This document shows, piece after piece, positions 25,814-36,950 of a DNA stretch of 64,000 nucleotides; the stretch's first letter is position 1; each line of letters begins with the position of its first letter. Source of the stretch: Serinus canaria (lineage: Eukaryota > Chordata > Aves > Passeriformes > Fringillidae). The stretch spans positions 26,387,059 to 26,451,058 of the forward strand of contig NC_066313.1 in NCBI RefSeq assembly GCF_022539315.1, given 5' to 3'. A program made the position numbers and the translations under genes. The notes below the pieces were generated by a model that was given only the letters and a program-made list of their open reading frames with translations, ran no database searches and was not told the DNA's origin.

Positions 25814-26212
25814 TACGAGGTTAAGAGTTTTCAAATACAAACTGTATAATGATCCCAAAAGACTGTTGCTCTCGAATGGTGTTGAAAGATTTTTGGACTA
25901 GGGAAGCAGTGTAATAATGTAAGCGCTACCATATAATAATGAAAACATTTTGTTCTCTGCATTTCAGTTCTAAAGATCCAAAGAAACTGGTGGGTATAGC
26001 AGATCTGTAGCTGTAAAAACCTGCGAAACCACACCAAAATTTAACTGTACAGAGCAATATGAGGCTTTTCATCTTCAAGAAATTCAGGTCCCTGGGGTCT
26101 ACTCGGTGAGCTTCAGGTACCAGGGAGCAGCATAAACCGGAAGGTTAGACCTTTGCGTTGAGAGCTAGAAGACCCTAGCCTTGAAAAGAAAACTGAGCAA
26201 GCAATGAATTCT

Positions 26213-26227
26213 TTTTTTTTTTTTTTT
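26213..26227. repeat. Poly(T) tract bordering the CpG island
   Basis: Fifteen consecutive T immediately before the left edge of the CpG island. Confidence 0.9.
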
Positions 26228-26259
26228 CTTCCCCCACAGTAGCGTCCTGCTGCAGGGTT

Positions 26260-27060
26260 AAGTACCCGAGTGCCAACCTGTCGGGTGCCGCTGCACGGTG
26301 AGCCGCAGGGTCGGCGCCCCTAAGCCTAGCAGCAGGAAGGATCACGGAGAGGTATCCGACTTCCCTGCGCCTCCGGGGCGGTACGCGCGGTGCCTGCCCG
26401 GGGCCGCCGCTACCTGCGGGGCAGCGCGGGGCGGCGCGGAGCGAGGAGCACCCGGGCGGGTCCCCGCTGTCGCCGCCGCCCGCCCTGCCTTGCGTGGCCC
26501 GTGGGAGCGGGCTCGGGTGCCGAAGGCGTCGGGGAGGGCTGGGACGGGGCCCTGGCCAGGGGTTTCTCTCTCCCCCACCCCCTCCTCCCCTCGCCGCCGG
26601 TTCCGTGAGGCTGCAAGTGCCGCCGCGGCAGCTGGGGGGCCGGCGGGGGATGCTGCTGCCGCCGCCCTGCCCAGCGCCGGAGTGAGGGCAGGAGCTGGTG
26701 GCGGCAGGAGCAGCCCCGGCGGCTGGACGAGGTGAGCCGGGCGCGGGCCGGCGGGGCAGGTGGGTGCGCGCCCGGGATGGGAGCGGGGCCGGGGCGGGCA
26801 GCGCTCCCGCCGGGACCAGCCCGCCCGCGCTGGGGGTACACGGGGGAGCGACGGACGGGGCGCAGCCGCGGGGTCTGACGGGCGGGGAGCGCTGCGCAGA
26901 GCCGGGTCTGGCTTTGGGGCGCAGAAACCGGGAGAAGCAGAGCCCCTGGCCAGGCGGGGTGCGGAGCGAGCCGAGGGCGACGGGGAGCCGGGGGCACTTC
27001 AGACTGAGTCCGGCCGGCCATGCCAGGTGCAGACGTAATTCTACGGAGGGACCCCTCCGT
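26260..27060 (+). promoter_or_regulatory. CpG island, candidate CASR promoter and noncoding first exon
   Basis: About 800 bases of dense G+C with very many CpG dinucleotides stand out sharply from the AT-rich flanks. GC boxes are visible, for example GGGGCGGG at 26791-26798, and I see no TATA box inside, as expected of a CpG-type promoter. Several + strand 5' splice-site matches occur (GT at 26298, 26682 and 26732), and I saw no comparable minus-strand donor. The next recognisable + strand exon is CASR at 57338. Human CASR uses two alternative noncoding first exons, the downstream one from a GC-rich promoter, so assigning this island to CASR is the simplest reading. The transcription start cannot be placed from sequence alone. 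Long frames on both strands here (for example 26175-27101 minus) reflect scarcity of stops in GC-rich DNA. Confidence 0.7.
26729..26737 (+). other. Candidate 5' splice site of the CASR noncoding first exon
   Basis: GAG|GTGAGC is a full match to the vertebrate donor consensus, with the cut after 26731. It lies in the middle of the CpG island. Joining it to the acceptor at 57337 gives a first intron of 30,606 bases. Weaker alternatives in the island are GT at 26298 (ACG|GTGAGC) and at 26682. Confidence 0.45.
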
Positions 27061-29214
27061 CTCCCCTCCCCAAATTTTGGGCTGGGTGGCTTCTGATTCA
27101 TGTAGGATCAGGCGAAAGTAGAAATTTCCGTAGAGCTCTGAGGTGTTTTCTCTGGCTCAAGTTATCTAGGAATAATATTGAGGGGAAGAAGAACAGTAAT
27201 TCATAACAAAACTTTAAAGAGCAACAGGTTGTTTTACTGAAATCACACGCGCTGGGAAAAAGAATCACCTCACTGATCCAGATGAAAAGTGGCTAATAGC
27301 AGTATCTTGAAAACCGATTTATACCACAGTTATGAGTTTCTGAAACCTTAGCACTATTCAAAACAAATTTCACCATATATATGAAAAAAGTTTTTGAGAA
27401 GTCCTGAATCTGCCCTTAAAATCTTCATTTTCACTTGTGTAAGATATGATAAAATTATTTTCTTATTTGTTTGAAGTATTTCCCTTTTTACTGGTGGGGT
27501 TTTTTTCCCCTGCTTGAAACAGGTGGTTCATTTTGCACCACCCTCTTGCTCCCTCTCAGGCTCTGCTCCCCAAAACCACTACTGTGTGTCTTTCTGTGCA
27601 GTCATGGTGCAAACCAGATTGATCTTGTTGGACCCTCTCAGCTGGTTTCAAAGGAGCAGAGGAGGGGGCTGGTGGCCCTACATTTCTCAGCCATGGCCAG
27701 TGCAGTTCTCCTGTTTGGTCATGTATCATGGAGGAGAGTGACTTTGCAGGCTTTTCCCGATTTCCCCTTTTGAGTAGCGTCTCTATCACAGTTGGGACTT
27801 TTTTGCCTCCTACTCGAGTTTCACCACCTGGTGTAAACGCAGAGAGGATGTGCTGGGAGGGACAAGGTCGGGGGAGTATAAGTGAGGCGTTGCTAAGGCT
27901 ATTTCCCAGGAACTGTGGTGCCCCTGAAAGTGTTTATGCTAATTGTGGAAATTAGAGCCTTCAACTCCTGTACTTGATTTAGTCTGAAGTTGGGCAGTTG
28001 TGCACTTTTTTCACTTACTGTTCTATGCTTCTCCCCTCACCACGCTGCAGGACTAAGCTCTCTTTGCAACAAGAAATAGAAGTTTCAGCCCCAAGAACAA
28101 AATCTCTTTCTATGCTCTATGCACTCACTGGGGTCTGCCCATCGAACCCTGAGTTGTGAAGACCAAATTCTTACATCTTTTCTAGCTGTGAGAGTGGAAA
28201 AATTGGTTGGATGATTATTAGAAATATGTTTAATTGAGCAGTGGTGATGGCTGTTCAAATTAAATACTGTTCCAAAATCTAGTTTGCATTTAATTGATGT
28301 AATTGAAGTTGTTGAAATGTAATTATTTTTAAAGAGGATTGATTATGCCAGGTTAGTGACTAGAAACCATACAAAGCACCCAAGGTAATTTCTTTTGTTC
28401 TAGGACATGACAAGGCTGATGCTTGGAGACATCTATAAAATCATTAGGGTTATCCTAACTCTGTGCCCAAGTGCATGTCAAATCTCATTACAGTATTTGA
28501 CACCGGACTGTCCTACCCTTAACTTCTCAGAAAGGTCAGTGATGGAGTGGGTGACAGCAGGCAGAATTTCTACATCATTCTCAAAATGTCAATAAACCAA
28601 TATCGACAGAAAAGGTTGAACAGCTATCTCCAATGTTAAACTTTCTGGCTTAGCAGAAGAATTCAGATCCCAGGTCTGTCAGCCTGACACTCTTTCTACC
28701 ATTCTCAAACCTCAATATTTTTGTGGTTTTTGATAAGATAATTAGGATTATCTTCTGAATTATGAGCAAAAATGTCGAGTGAGACAAGGGGACCTTTTCA
28801 GTTCATTCTCATTCTATCTGCATGTTGGTTGCAAGCTGTTGCATCTATTGTTGGTTACAAACAACCTCTTCTGCATAAATTGACAGCCTTTCTCTGTCAC
28901 TTATTAACTGCAAGAGTGCAGAATTCTTTGCCTGCACTAATTTGTGCCAATGATTTAGAGAACATTATTGACACCAAGTAGGCTGAGGGAGGACATTGAC
29001 AGAGAGGTGGTAGCTTTAGTATCAGGGTCTTCTTTGCTCGTGTTTCAAGGCTTATCCCATGCAAGCACATTTTTGTGTTATTGTTCAGCTGAGAAAGTTA
29101 GGTGAGATGAACTGCCTAGCTCACAAAACATGAGAGATTATAATCTCTTCATGCCTACATTAAATGAGGGTGAAGCCAACACAATCTAATGACTCAGTTG
29201 TAATGACCATTTCA

Positions 29215-29335
29215 GAACCTGTTCTGGGCTTGGACACTGACCTCAGGCAAACCATTTTCTTTCAGTTTTCCGGTTTGCAAAAAGTGAGGATAAGAACTGT
29301 TCCTCACAGGGTCTTGTTAAAAATATCTTGGTTAG
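29215..29335 (+). mobile_element. MIR/AmnSINE-like remnant
   Basis: CTGACCTCAGGCAAACCATT, then a CAGTTTTCCGGTTTGCAAAA block, GTGAGGATAAGAACTG and CCTCACAGGGTC, follow the MIR-type SINE consensus in order. The 156-codon frame at 29164-29634 crosses it and shows no domain. Confidence 0.5.
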
Positions 29336-31737
29336 AAACAGAGGTTTCTAAAGCACACTGGAATTTCCATGCAAAAAAGTTTGTAGTGTTTTATGGTAAG
29401 ATCAACATATGGGAACAGGCAAAGCAGAGCGGTTCAAAAGTATCTGATCCTTTTTCCTTCCATTTTCAGGACAATTCAACTGATTGTTGTGATGCACAGG
29501 GTTGGTTGACCACTTCTCTGATCTGCAGCCTTCATGTGGTCCTTGTAACTAGAACCCCTGTGTCTGAAACCAGCTTTAGTGATCTAAAACCGTTTTGGAG
29601 TTGGAGGGAAAACTTTATGCTACTGAACTTTTAATTTTCATTTATTAATAATTCGTTTGGGGCACTTGGGTCTGGCATGTTAACCTGTCTCTGCCTCCAT
29701 GGCCTGGAATAGAGACTACTTGGTGTTGAATAATTTGGTGGATGAGATACAGAACACCTGGGTGAGTGTCTGATATGGATAAAGCAGTTAGTAAGTGCCT
29801 GGGTCGTGATTTTTGATTCTTGAAAAATACTGAGGGGGAAGGAATGTTAAACCCAGCTGTGACATTGCAGATGTAAATATGCAATATTCTCTTGAGCAGA
29901 AAGTGAGGGCCATTGTGCTGTGTCCTCAGTTTGGAGAGAGATTTGAACCAGTGCTCCTCTGGAGTTGTCCGAATGTAAGTACTTGTGGTTAATGGTGGCA
30001 CTGTGTGTGTTAGAGTGACCATTCCAACACAGTGCTCAGGGAGTGGGAATCTGCAGTGACACATGCAAAGAGAAGAAAAGGAAGAGAGAGAAAAGAAAGA
30101 AGGATGAGGAAGGCAAAAGAGACAGGAGGCAAGGGTGGCAATGATACTAGCAAAGGGAACATTTTCCAGTAAGCAGTTCTGAATGTGATGTAAAAAATAA
30201 CAACTGAAAGTTTTATTTTACTACACAGAGCCCAAATTCTTCCTTTGATCTCTGTACAAGCTTCCTTTTGGCATCTGTGGGAGATCAGTGGAGAGTGAGG
30301 AGTCTTGAATTTATGATGCAGCCTGTAGCAAGTCATGAAATGGAATTCAGTCCTCTCAAAAAATGATTACATAGCTGTGAGTCAGCCAGAAGGTACACTC
30401 AGGTTCTGAAATAAATGATAAAAGTCCGTCAACACAATGACATCTCACAACCAAAATAGTAGGTAAGATATGTGAACACTCTGATCGTTGCAGCTAAACT
30501 GTTGGTATCTGTTTAAAAAAGTTATCTTGGTGTCCATGCTAGTATCTACAGGAATTCCTTGATGGAGGTGTTTTTTTTCAGTAATAGTTTGCACAAATAC
30601 ACTATTTATGAGACTTGTGACAGTATTCAGCATCTAAAACCAGATATTTCATCTTAATAAGTTAGAAACATATTAAGTGACCTCTAGTGAGTAACAATAA
30701 ATTCACTACAACACTTCCTTAAATTATGGAATCTGTTTAGTAATTTTTCCTAATTAAACTTTCTACTTGAAAATAGCAATTGGGAGCTTTAAAAGATAGA
30801 CAACAGATGCACCAACCTGCCAGAGCAAACCAAATACACAGGAAGTCATTAAACTTAAGACAGATTATTTCAGGATTTTTTTTTTCATATAATTAGCATG
30901 AATAATCAACATATATATAGGTCTGCTAATCTACAGAAAGATCATTTTTACTTGAAAGGATTTGACTTTTGATGCTTCTCTTTGCCTATTGAGCTGCTGA
31001 TATTCTTGGACAGTTGATATCTTGAATTAAAACATTGAGAAACTAGGGGTTTGGGGGTTCTTTACATACATACTACAAGAAGAGGAACATTCAGGAGCAA
31101 CCCAAAGTAAAATCTAATATTGAAGGGTCACTAAAAATCATTCCTGCTGTAAGAAGCTCTGCTGACTTTTTGCCTTCAGTCAGCAAGTCCTTCCAGCACC
31201 ACTACATGTTCAGAGTCTGCTGGGTTTGGCAAGCAATGGGGCTCCTGACCTGATACTTGTCTTCACTTAGGAGAGCATGTTATAAACCAGAATAGTGGTC
31301 TACAGTATGCTCTGCAACCAGAAAAGAGAACTGGTCCCTGCCACAGAGTGCTGAAGTTGTCTTAGGCAGACTAGGTTAAGGAGATTACTCTTAATTTTTA
31401 CAATTTCCTGTCATCTCCTCAAGACAGAGCTTAACAGATGTTGTCCTACACTCCAAGAAATACTATTTAACCTGTATTTTCTGCTTTCTGTCCTCTGTGC
31501 TTTCTTGTTACCTTGTAGTCCTAATTTCCCTGAAAAGGAGGACATTATTTCCCCATTCCTGTTTTTCTACCCTCCGGCTCACCCATGGCCTGGCAGCATT
31601 AATTAAGCTTTTACTTGGGAAGTTTGTTTAAGAACTGCGTGTGTAAAGGAGCTTTACTAAAGACAAGCTGCTGAATGAATGTAGTACTGTGGGGGGATTT
31701 CCTCTAGCCACATTATTCCTGGCTCCTCTAGTAGCAG

Positions 31738-32343
31738 CTAGACATGGAAACACAAGGGTTGGGAGCAGACTGATTGTTCCAGTGAATGCAGCAGATACAT
31801 GTCTCTCACATTCATTAGGGTCAAAGTGTCCACCAAACTCAGGAGGTCCATGGAACCATCCACCACGGCTGTGTTCACATGGGCCATTGCACAAAACTCC
31901 ACAGTGACACAGAAAAAAGGGGGCTGAGGTTGGTGGTGATGGAGTTCATCAGTGAATTTACAGATTAGGGACCTGGGTGTCACACAGTTTTGTTTGCACC
32001 TTTTCATCTTCTCAGAAAGATTGGTACCTTTAGAATTTTCAGTGAGTACCATTTCAGGTGCACAGAGTAGATCTTTTGCAGGTCCTGTATCACCTGTGCC
32101 AGATGCTGCAGTTGTCTCTGATAGTCTACAAGGCACAGTACAGGCAAATTTAAGTGTCTGGACTAGTGCCTCAATAGTAGGTTCTTGTGGCAGGGATTTT
32201 TTCCTTATTCCCATCTTCTTCCACCTTTTAACTCTTTGCTGTCTTTGCCACACACAATGCATGTTTCTGCTCAGTTCTTTGACACTGCTTGAAACCCTGT
32301 TGTGGGAAGCCATGCCATGATGGAATGGGTCCACATGTACCAC
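31738..32343 (-). other. Unassigned 201-codon open frame
   Basis: This is the longest frame outside the CpG island and repeats. It starts MVHVDPFHHGMASHNR, has a basic stretch (RQQRVKRWKKMGIRKK), and contains scattered Cys and His without a recognisable zinc-finger spacing. I recognise no domain, signal peptide or membrane segment. One frame this long is close to what chance gives in 64 kb. It would lie antisense in CASR intron 1. A decayed transposon or retroviral remnant is possible but unproven. Confidence 0.2.
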
Positions 32344-33110
32344 ACTCAGTCTGCTATGGTAGCTGCTTCCAAGGTGACCAGTTTAGCTCTATATGTTTTT
32401 AAATATTTTGAACATATCAGAATTGGTACCTTTTGACTAACCCTGGGCAAGCCAGCTGTCCAAGCCCTGCAACAAAGATCTAGTTTTCAGATGTCTCTGA
32501 GAACATGTTCTACATTTAGCCTTTGAGGAGAAATTTAACTAAGCTATAGCCAGTCAACACCAAGCAGTATGCTCTACACCAGATGCCATTCTTTATCCTT
32601 TCAGGAACTTTGTGTTGGAAAGACAACAGTCTGCTCAAAGGACAACTAATCTATGCCACATATAAATCCCACAGATATTTTATGCCTTCTGCATAGCCAT
32701 ATATTTTGTAACGCTGTCATATTCTTGCACAAATTATAAAATGTCATAACCTGCTGATGAATTTCCTCCATTTAGTGGCCTTCAGTATGGGAGAAACACA
32801 CAGATTTATAAACCAAGCTGTAATACTAAATCTTCTGCTGCCTGTGTTTATTATTTCAAGGAACCTGCCTATAGTCTTTATCTCACCTTAGGGAGGCAGC
32901 TGTGATTGTCCTGGGTCATGTATTAGAGACTGAAGGGGCTGGATCCAGTTAGTGTGTGACAAAATGAGTATAAAAGTCTGATTTCTAAACAACAGAAATA
33001 GGTTCTACTTTTTGTGCCATGATGTCTTTTCAGTACATTGCTCCATATGATATCCTTGTCTAAAGCATTGTAATGAGGTTACAAACATAAATATCATCAG
33101 TGATGTGTGA

Positions 33111-33134
33111 ATATATATATATATATATATATAT
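33111..33134. repeat. (AT)12 microsatellite
   Basis: Twelve uninterrupted AT units, long enough to be length-variable. Confidence 0.95.
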
Positions 33135-35926
33135 GCCTGTATAAACATGAATTATTCATAACATTTAGACTTCTGTCTTTAACAAACACATTGATACCAT
33201 ATTGTGCTTCTTTTACTTCCCAGGATAGTCCAGGGTTGAGTAATTTCAGCAGCTAGCTAGGGTACAATTACTGCTGCTTTCATTTCTTAGGAAGCAGTGT
33301 TTACATTGTGAATGGTCTCTGATGTGTCTTGTCCATTTTCATATCAAAGCCTTCAAAGGATCAGAAAGCTGAGCTTAATCTTAAACAGATTTAGATTTAA
33401 ACTCCCTCCTCTACAGTTAGATCACATATTTTGAATACTCTGCCTGGGAGCTTTCAGCTGAGAGATTTGAGCAGTGTATCTCCATGAAGTGATGCAGGAT
33501 GCAGTGTCAGTGTACTGGCTTGCAGAGATGAGATCCCAGTCCTCCAGGCTTATGTAGCAGCTGGATGACACTTCTGGGGGTGGAAAATTCTTTGTGCCTA
33601 AAGAGGGTGATGAGTATCTCAAGAACTTTCGAGGACCTGAATTTTAGCTCCTCAGTGTTAGTAACTGCAACCTCTTCCTCTTCTGAAGTTTCTGCAACGC
33701 TTGCTCTATTTGTTTTACTCTTCTTAAGGACTCAAGTTTTGGTTCACAGCCATGAAAGGCAGAGGTGTTGAGTTTAAATTGAAAACTGAGATTCAAATGA
33801 AACCACGTGGTGTCTGATCACCAAAGTCACAGATACATTCTTGCTGAGATTGTGCTCTGACCGTGGGTACTTCAGGAACTCTGTGGCTGGAATCTGACAC
33901 AGGCATGATCAGTCACCATATGTTGGAAATAGCCAGAACGAAGTAGATTAAGTATTTGGTAGTTGTTTTGCTTTAGTTATTTTCATCCCTTCCATAAAAT
34001 CTATTTCAGTTTTCAGTTGGTAAACTGAGGCATTTTATGAAGGACAAGAAGAATTGGACACTCAATGGAAAGGAATTCAGTACAATCAGAAATATCCATA
34101 CATTCTGGTTGTTGTCATAGGTGAACAATATGGAGAGAAGTGCAGTGGTTCTCTGTGCTGTTGGACTTCCTGTGTGCAGTGATAGAGCTGAAGGTGTGAA
34201 TGTAGGAGCCTGAATCCAGCCATTTTCCTCTACTTGTCAAACTGGAAATGCTCTAGCTGAAGTAGGACATGTCTGATGTTTTATCACCAGCACCACAGCT
34301 GGCAGCACAGTGCAGAGAGAGTGCTGCAGGGTTAGCACTGAAACCAATAGCAGTGAGAGGCTCTGGAGTTCATGGGGAGACCTGACAAGAGGCAGCAGTA
34401 GGGTGGGAATTGAGGCAGACAGAGAGCTGGCATTGTGCCAGAGTGCATAGTGCCGGCTTACAGACCTGCCTAAGGGAAATGTGGGAAGAACACCATTCCT
34501 GTTGGAGTGAACAGGATCAACAAGGTGAAACAAGGAACTGTGAGGCTGAGTTCTCCCCATTTGTCGTTTGTATGAGATGCTTTCCCTATATAATGCCTGT
34601 TTTCTTTCTCCCCTAATAACTAATTTCTTGCATTGCACATCAAAATGTATTTGTACAAATAGATTTATTGCCTGCTACTGGCACTGAGGCATAGCACTTT
34701 ATTTTCCTTGATTATAGGTAGAGACTATTAGCTAGTTATAGCTGCAGATGATCGTATTTCTAAGAACCTTTAGGTTGGTGACAGTGCCTGGCAGGTGATA
34801 CTGAAAATACCAACAAAATCCTGTGAGAAGAGACCATTGACAAAGATTATTATAGAGGAACAGATTATTTTAATGCCTCTATATCAAAACAGTGTAAATT
34901 ACTTACTCTGAAATGACTTATTTTTCCTGAAAGTTTTAGAGTTTTACCAAAATGTCTTTCCTACAAGCAATGCCCTGACATTGTTCATATTTGCGGTTTT
35001 TAAAGTGAAAAACTTATTCTGGTAGGGGATTTGTAGCAGTCTTATTTTCTTACTCAATACATCTTTTGTGATGTTTATCAGGGCAATAGCTGCAGTTACT
35101 AAAGTCTAAAACAAATCTTGGTGCTGTAATTTCTATTAACATTGCAAAACTGGCAGAGCTGACACAACAATTTGTATCCTCTCTCTTTGTGTACCTTGCC
35201 CAAAGAATTACTGACTTGTAACTGAGAATTGTTGACAGTTGTGCCAGCAACCTGGGGGATGCAGAAGACTGTATGTGACACGAAGGGTGCAGTTTGTCCT
35301 CACAATTTCCTGTTGCTGTTAGCAATTTGCAAACTGGCAGGTAGGTTTGGAGGGATGTCCATTAAAAACAATAACATCTTGTAAATTATAAGGAGTATAC
35401 ACTTGCATGCAACACATGTGGACTATTAAGATTTTGTTTTTATAGGCACTTTGAAACAACCCTACATTATATGGCCTTGCTTGAAAGGTCTCTTGTAGTA
35501 AATCAAAACACATTGAAATAGCTGTCTCAGAAATACAAAAGGTTGATGTGATATAGTTTTAAAAATACAATTCCAGACAGTAAAAATGTTGACAGCAGCT
35601 TGGCATCCAGATGTTGTGTTTCATCCAAAGATCTGAAAGAACTTTTAAAAATGTCTAATTGCAGTGTAACGAGTTCCCATTTTGTATCAAGGATTATTAA
35701 AGCAGAAAAAATGCATAACTATAATTTTCAGGTTCAGATTTCTATTGTTGGATGCTTATGTTCATATTCCTGTCCTTGATCTAAATATAGGTTTAGATGG
35801 CAACTTGCATTCAGTTTTGAAAAATGATCTGATTTCCAGGCCCAGAGATGGAAAGGAGGAAATTTTGATAAGCATATGAAACTTGTAAAAGTCTAAGTAT
35901 TTTGTTCCTCACTGGGATTCATCCTT

Positions 35927-35970
35927 TTTTCTTCTTTTTCTTTTTTTTTTTTTTTTATTTTTATTATTTG
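35927..35970. repeat. T-rich tract with T16 core
   Basis: Mixed T and C run with sixteen consecutive T at 35941-35956. Confidence 0.9.
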
Positions 35971-36348
35971 TCTCTGGCTTTAGATGGTAATTGCCAGTTA
36001 ATGTATCTCTGTGATGCTCACACGAATATTACAACACCTTTTTCAGAAGCAAAGCAATAAAAATTATAATAACCTTACAACTAGGAAGGAAAGAGAGTTC
36101 ATACTTCTCAGTTTAGCATGTAATGCAGCAGTGCTGCTGTGTACCTAAGAATGTTCATGTCCTTCCTAGATTAAGTATTTGAGATGAGCAAGAGCTCACA
36201 TCCTGTTGGGGAAAGGGATTATGAAACCTTTATCTCTTAATTAAGAGAACATGATTTCACCAAAAATCCTGGCAGTAGGGTTAGACAACTCATGGCTCTC
36301 ATATTTTTCTTTCAGTGCTGTGGGCTGATAGAAATTGACCACAGTGGC

Positions 36349-36950
36349 CTGTGGATCATAGAATGGTTTGGGTTGGAAGAAGGCACAAAGATCATTCCAT
36401 TCCAACCTCCCTGACATGGACAGGGACACCTTCCATCAGATTAGGTTTCTCAGAGTCCCATCCAGCCTGGCCTGAAACGCTTCCAGTGATGAGGCATCCA
36501 CAGATTTTCTGGGAAACCTGTTCCAGTGTCTCACCACCCTCACAGGAGAGAATTTTTCCCTAATATCGAATCTAAATCTCTTTCAGTTTAAGACATCACC
36601 TCTCATATGGTCACTACATACCCTTGTAAAAAGTCCCTCTCCAGATGTCTTGTAGCCCTTTTTTTACTGGAAGGCTGCCATGTGCTGTCCCTCAGATTTC
36701 TCTTTTCCAGGTTTCTTATGTCAGAGGCCCCAGACCTGGATGCAGCACTCCAGGTGGGATCTCATGAAAGTGGAGTAGAGAGAATCACCTTCTTTGACTT
36801 GGTGGCCAGCCAGGATGTGGTTGGTTTTCTGGGCTGGAAGTGCACATTGCTAGGTCATGTCAGTCTTTTCATCCACTAACACCCCAAGGCTTTCTTAAGC
36901 TGCTCTCAGTTGCCTTGCCTGTACTCTCTGCCTGTCTTGCCTGTATACTT
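36349..36950 (-). mobile_element. CR1 LINE fragment, 3' part
   Basis: A well-preserved reverse-complement CR1. It starts ATCATAGAATGGTTTGGGTT at the tail and passes through GGACAGGGACACCTTCCATC, CCTGTTCCAGTGTCTCACCA, CCTTGTAAAAAGTCCCTCTC and a CCAGGTGGGATCTCATGA block. It ends past CATCCACTAACACCCCAAG. About 600 bases remain of an element of about 4.5 kb. It lies antisense to CASR. Frames at 36351-36563 and 36607-36879 are antisense to the element. Confidence 0.93.

Larger units (their letters stand above)
24391..26259. other. Intergenic to CpG-island edge
   Basis: Nothing beyond the two homopolymer tracts. If the island is the CASR promoter, this is its proximal upstream region. Confidence 0.5.
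27061..36348. other. Presumed CASR intron 1, first part
   Basis: Holds the SINE-like remnant at 29215, the unassigned frame at 31738, and simple repeats. A TATA-like GTATAAGT near 27877 has no supporting context. No second noncoding first exon could be identified. Confidence 0.5.

Noticed and set aside
26175..27101. 308-codon minus-strand frame and several + frames over the CpG island
   Set aside because: GC-rich DNA has few stop codons. The peptides are low-complexity Pro/Arg/Gly/Ala and overlap in several frames and on both strands.
27870..27890. TATA-like GTATAAGT as a second CASR promoter
   Set aside because: There is no supporting exon, donor or CpG context, and in human the TATA promoter lies upstream of the GC-rich one, not downstream.
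29164..29634. 156-codon + frame as a possible immune-receptor exon
   Set aside because: No immunoglobulin cysteine-tryptophan-cysteine pattern, and it crosses a SINE-like remnant.
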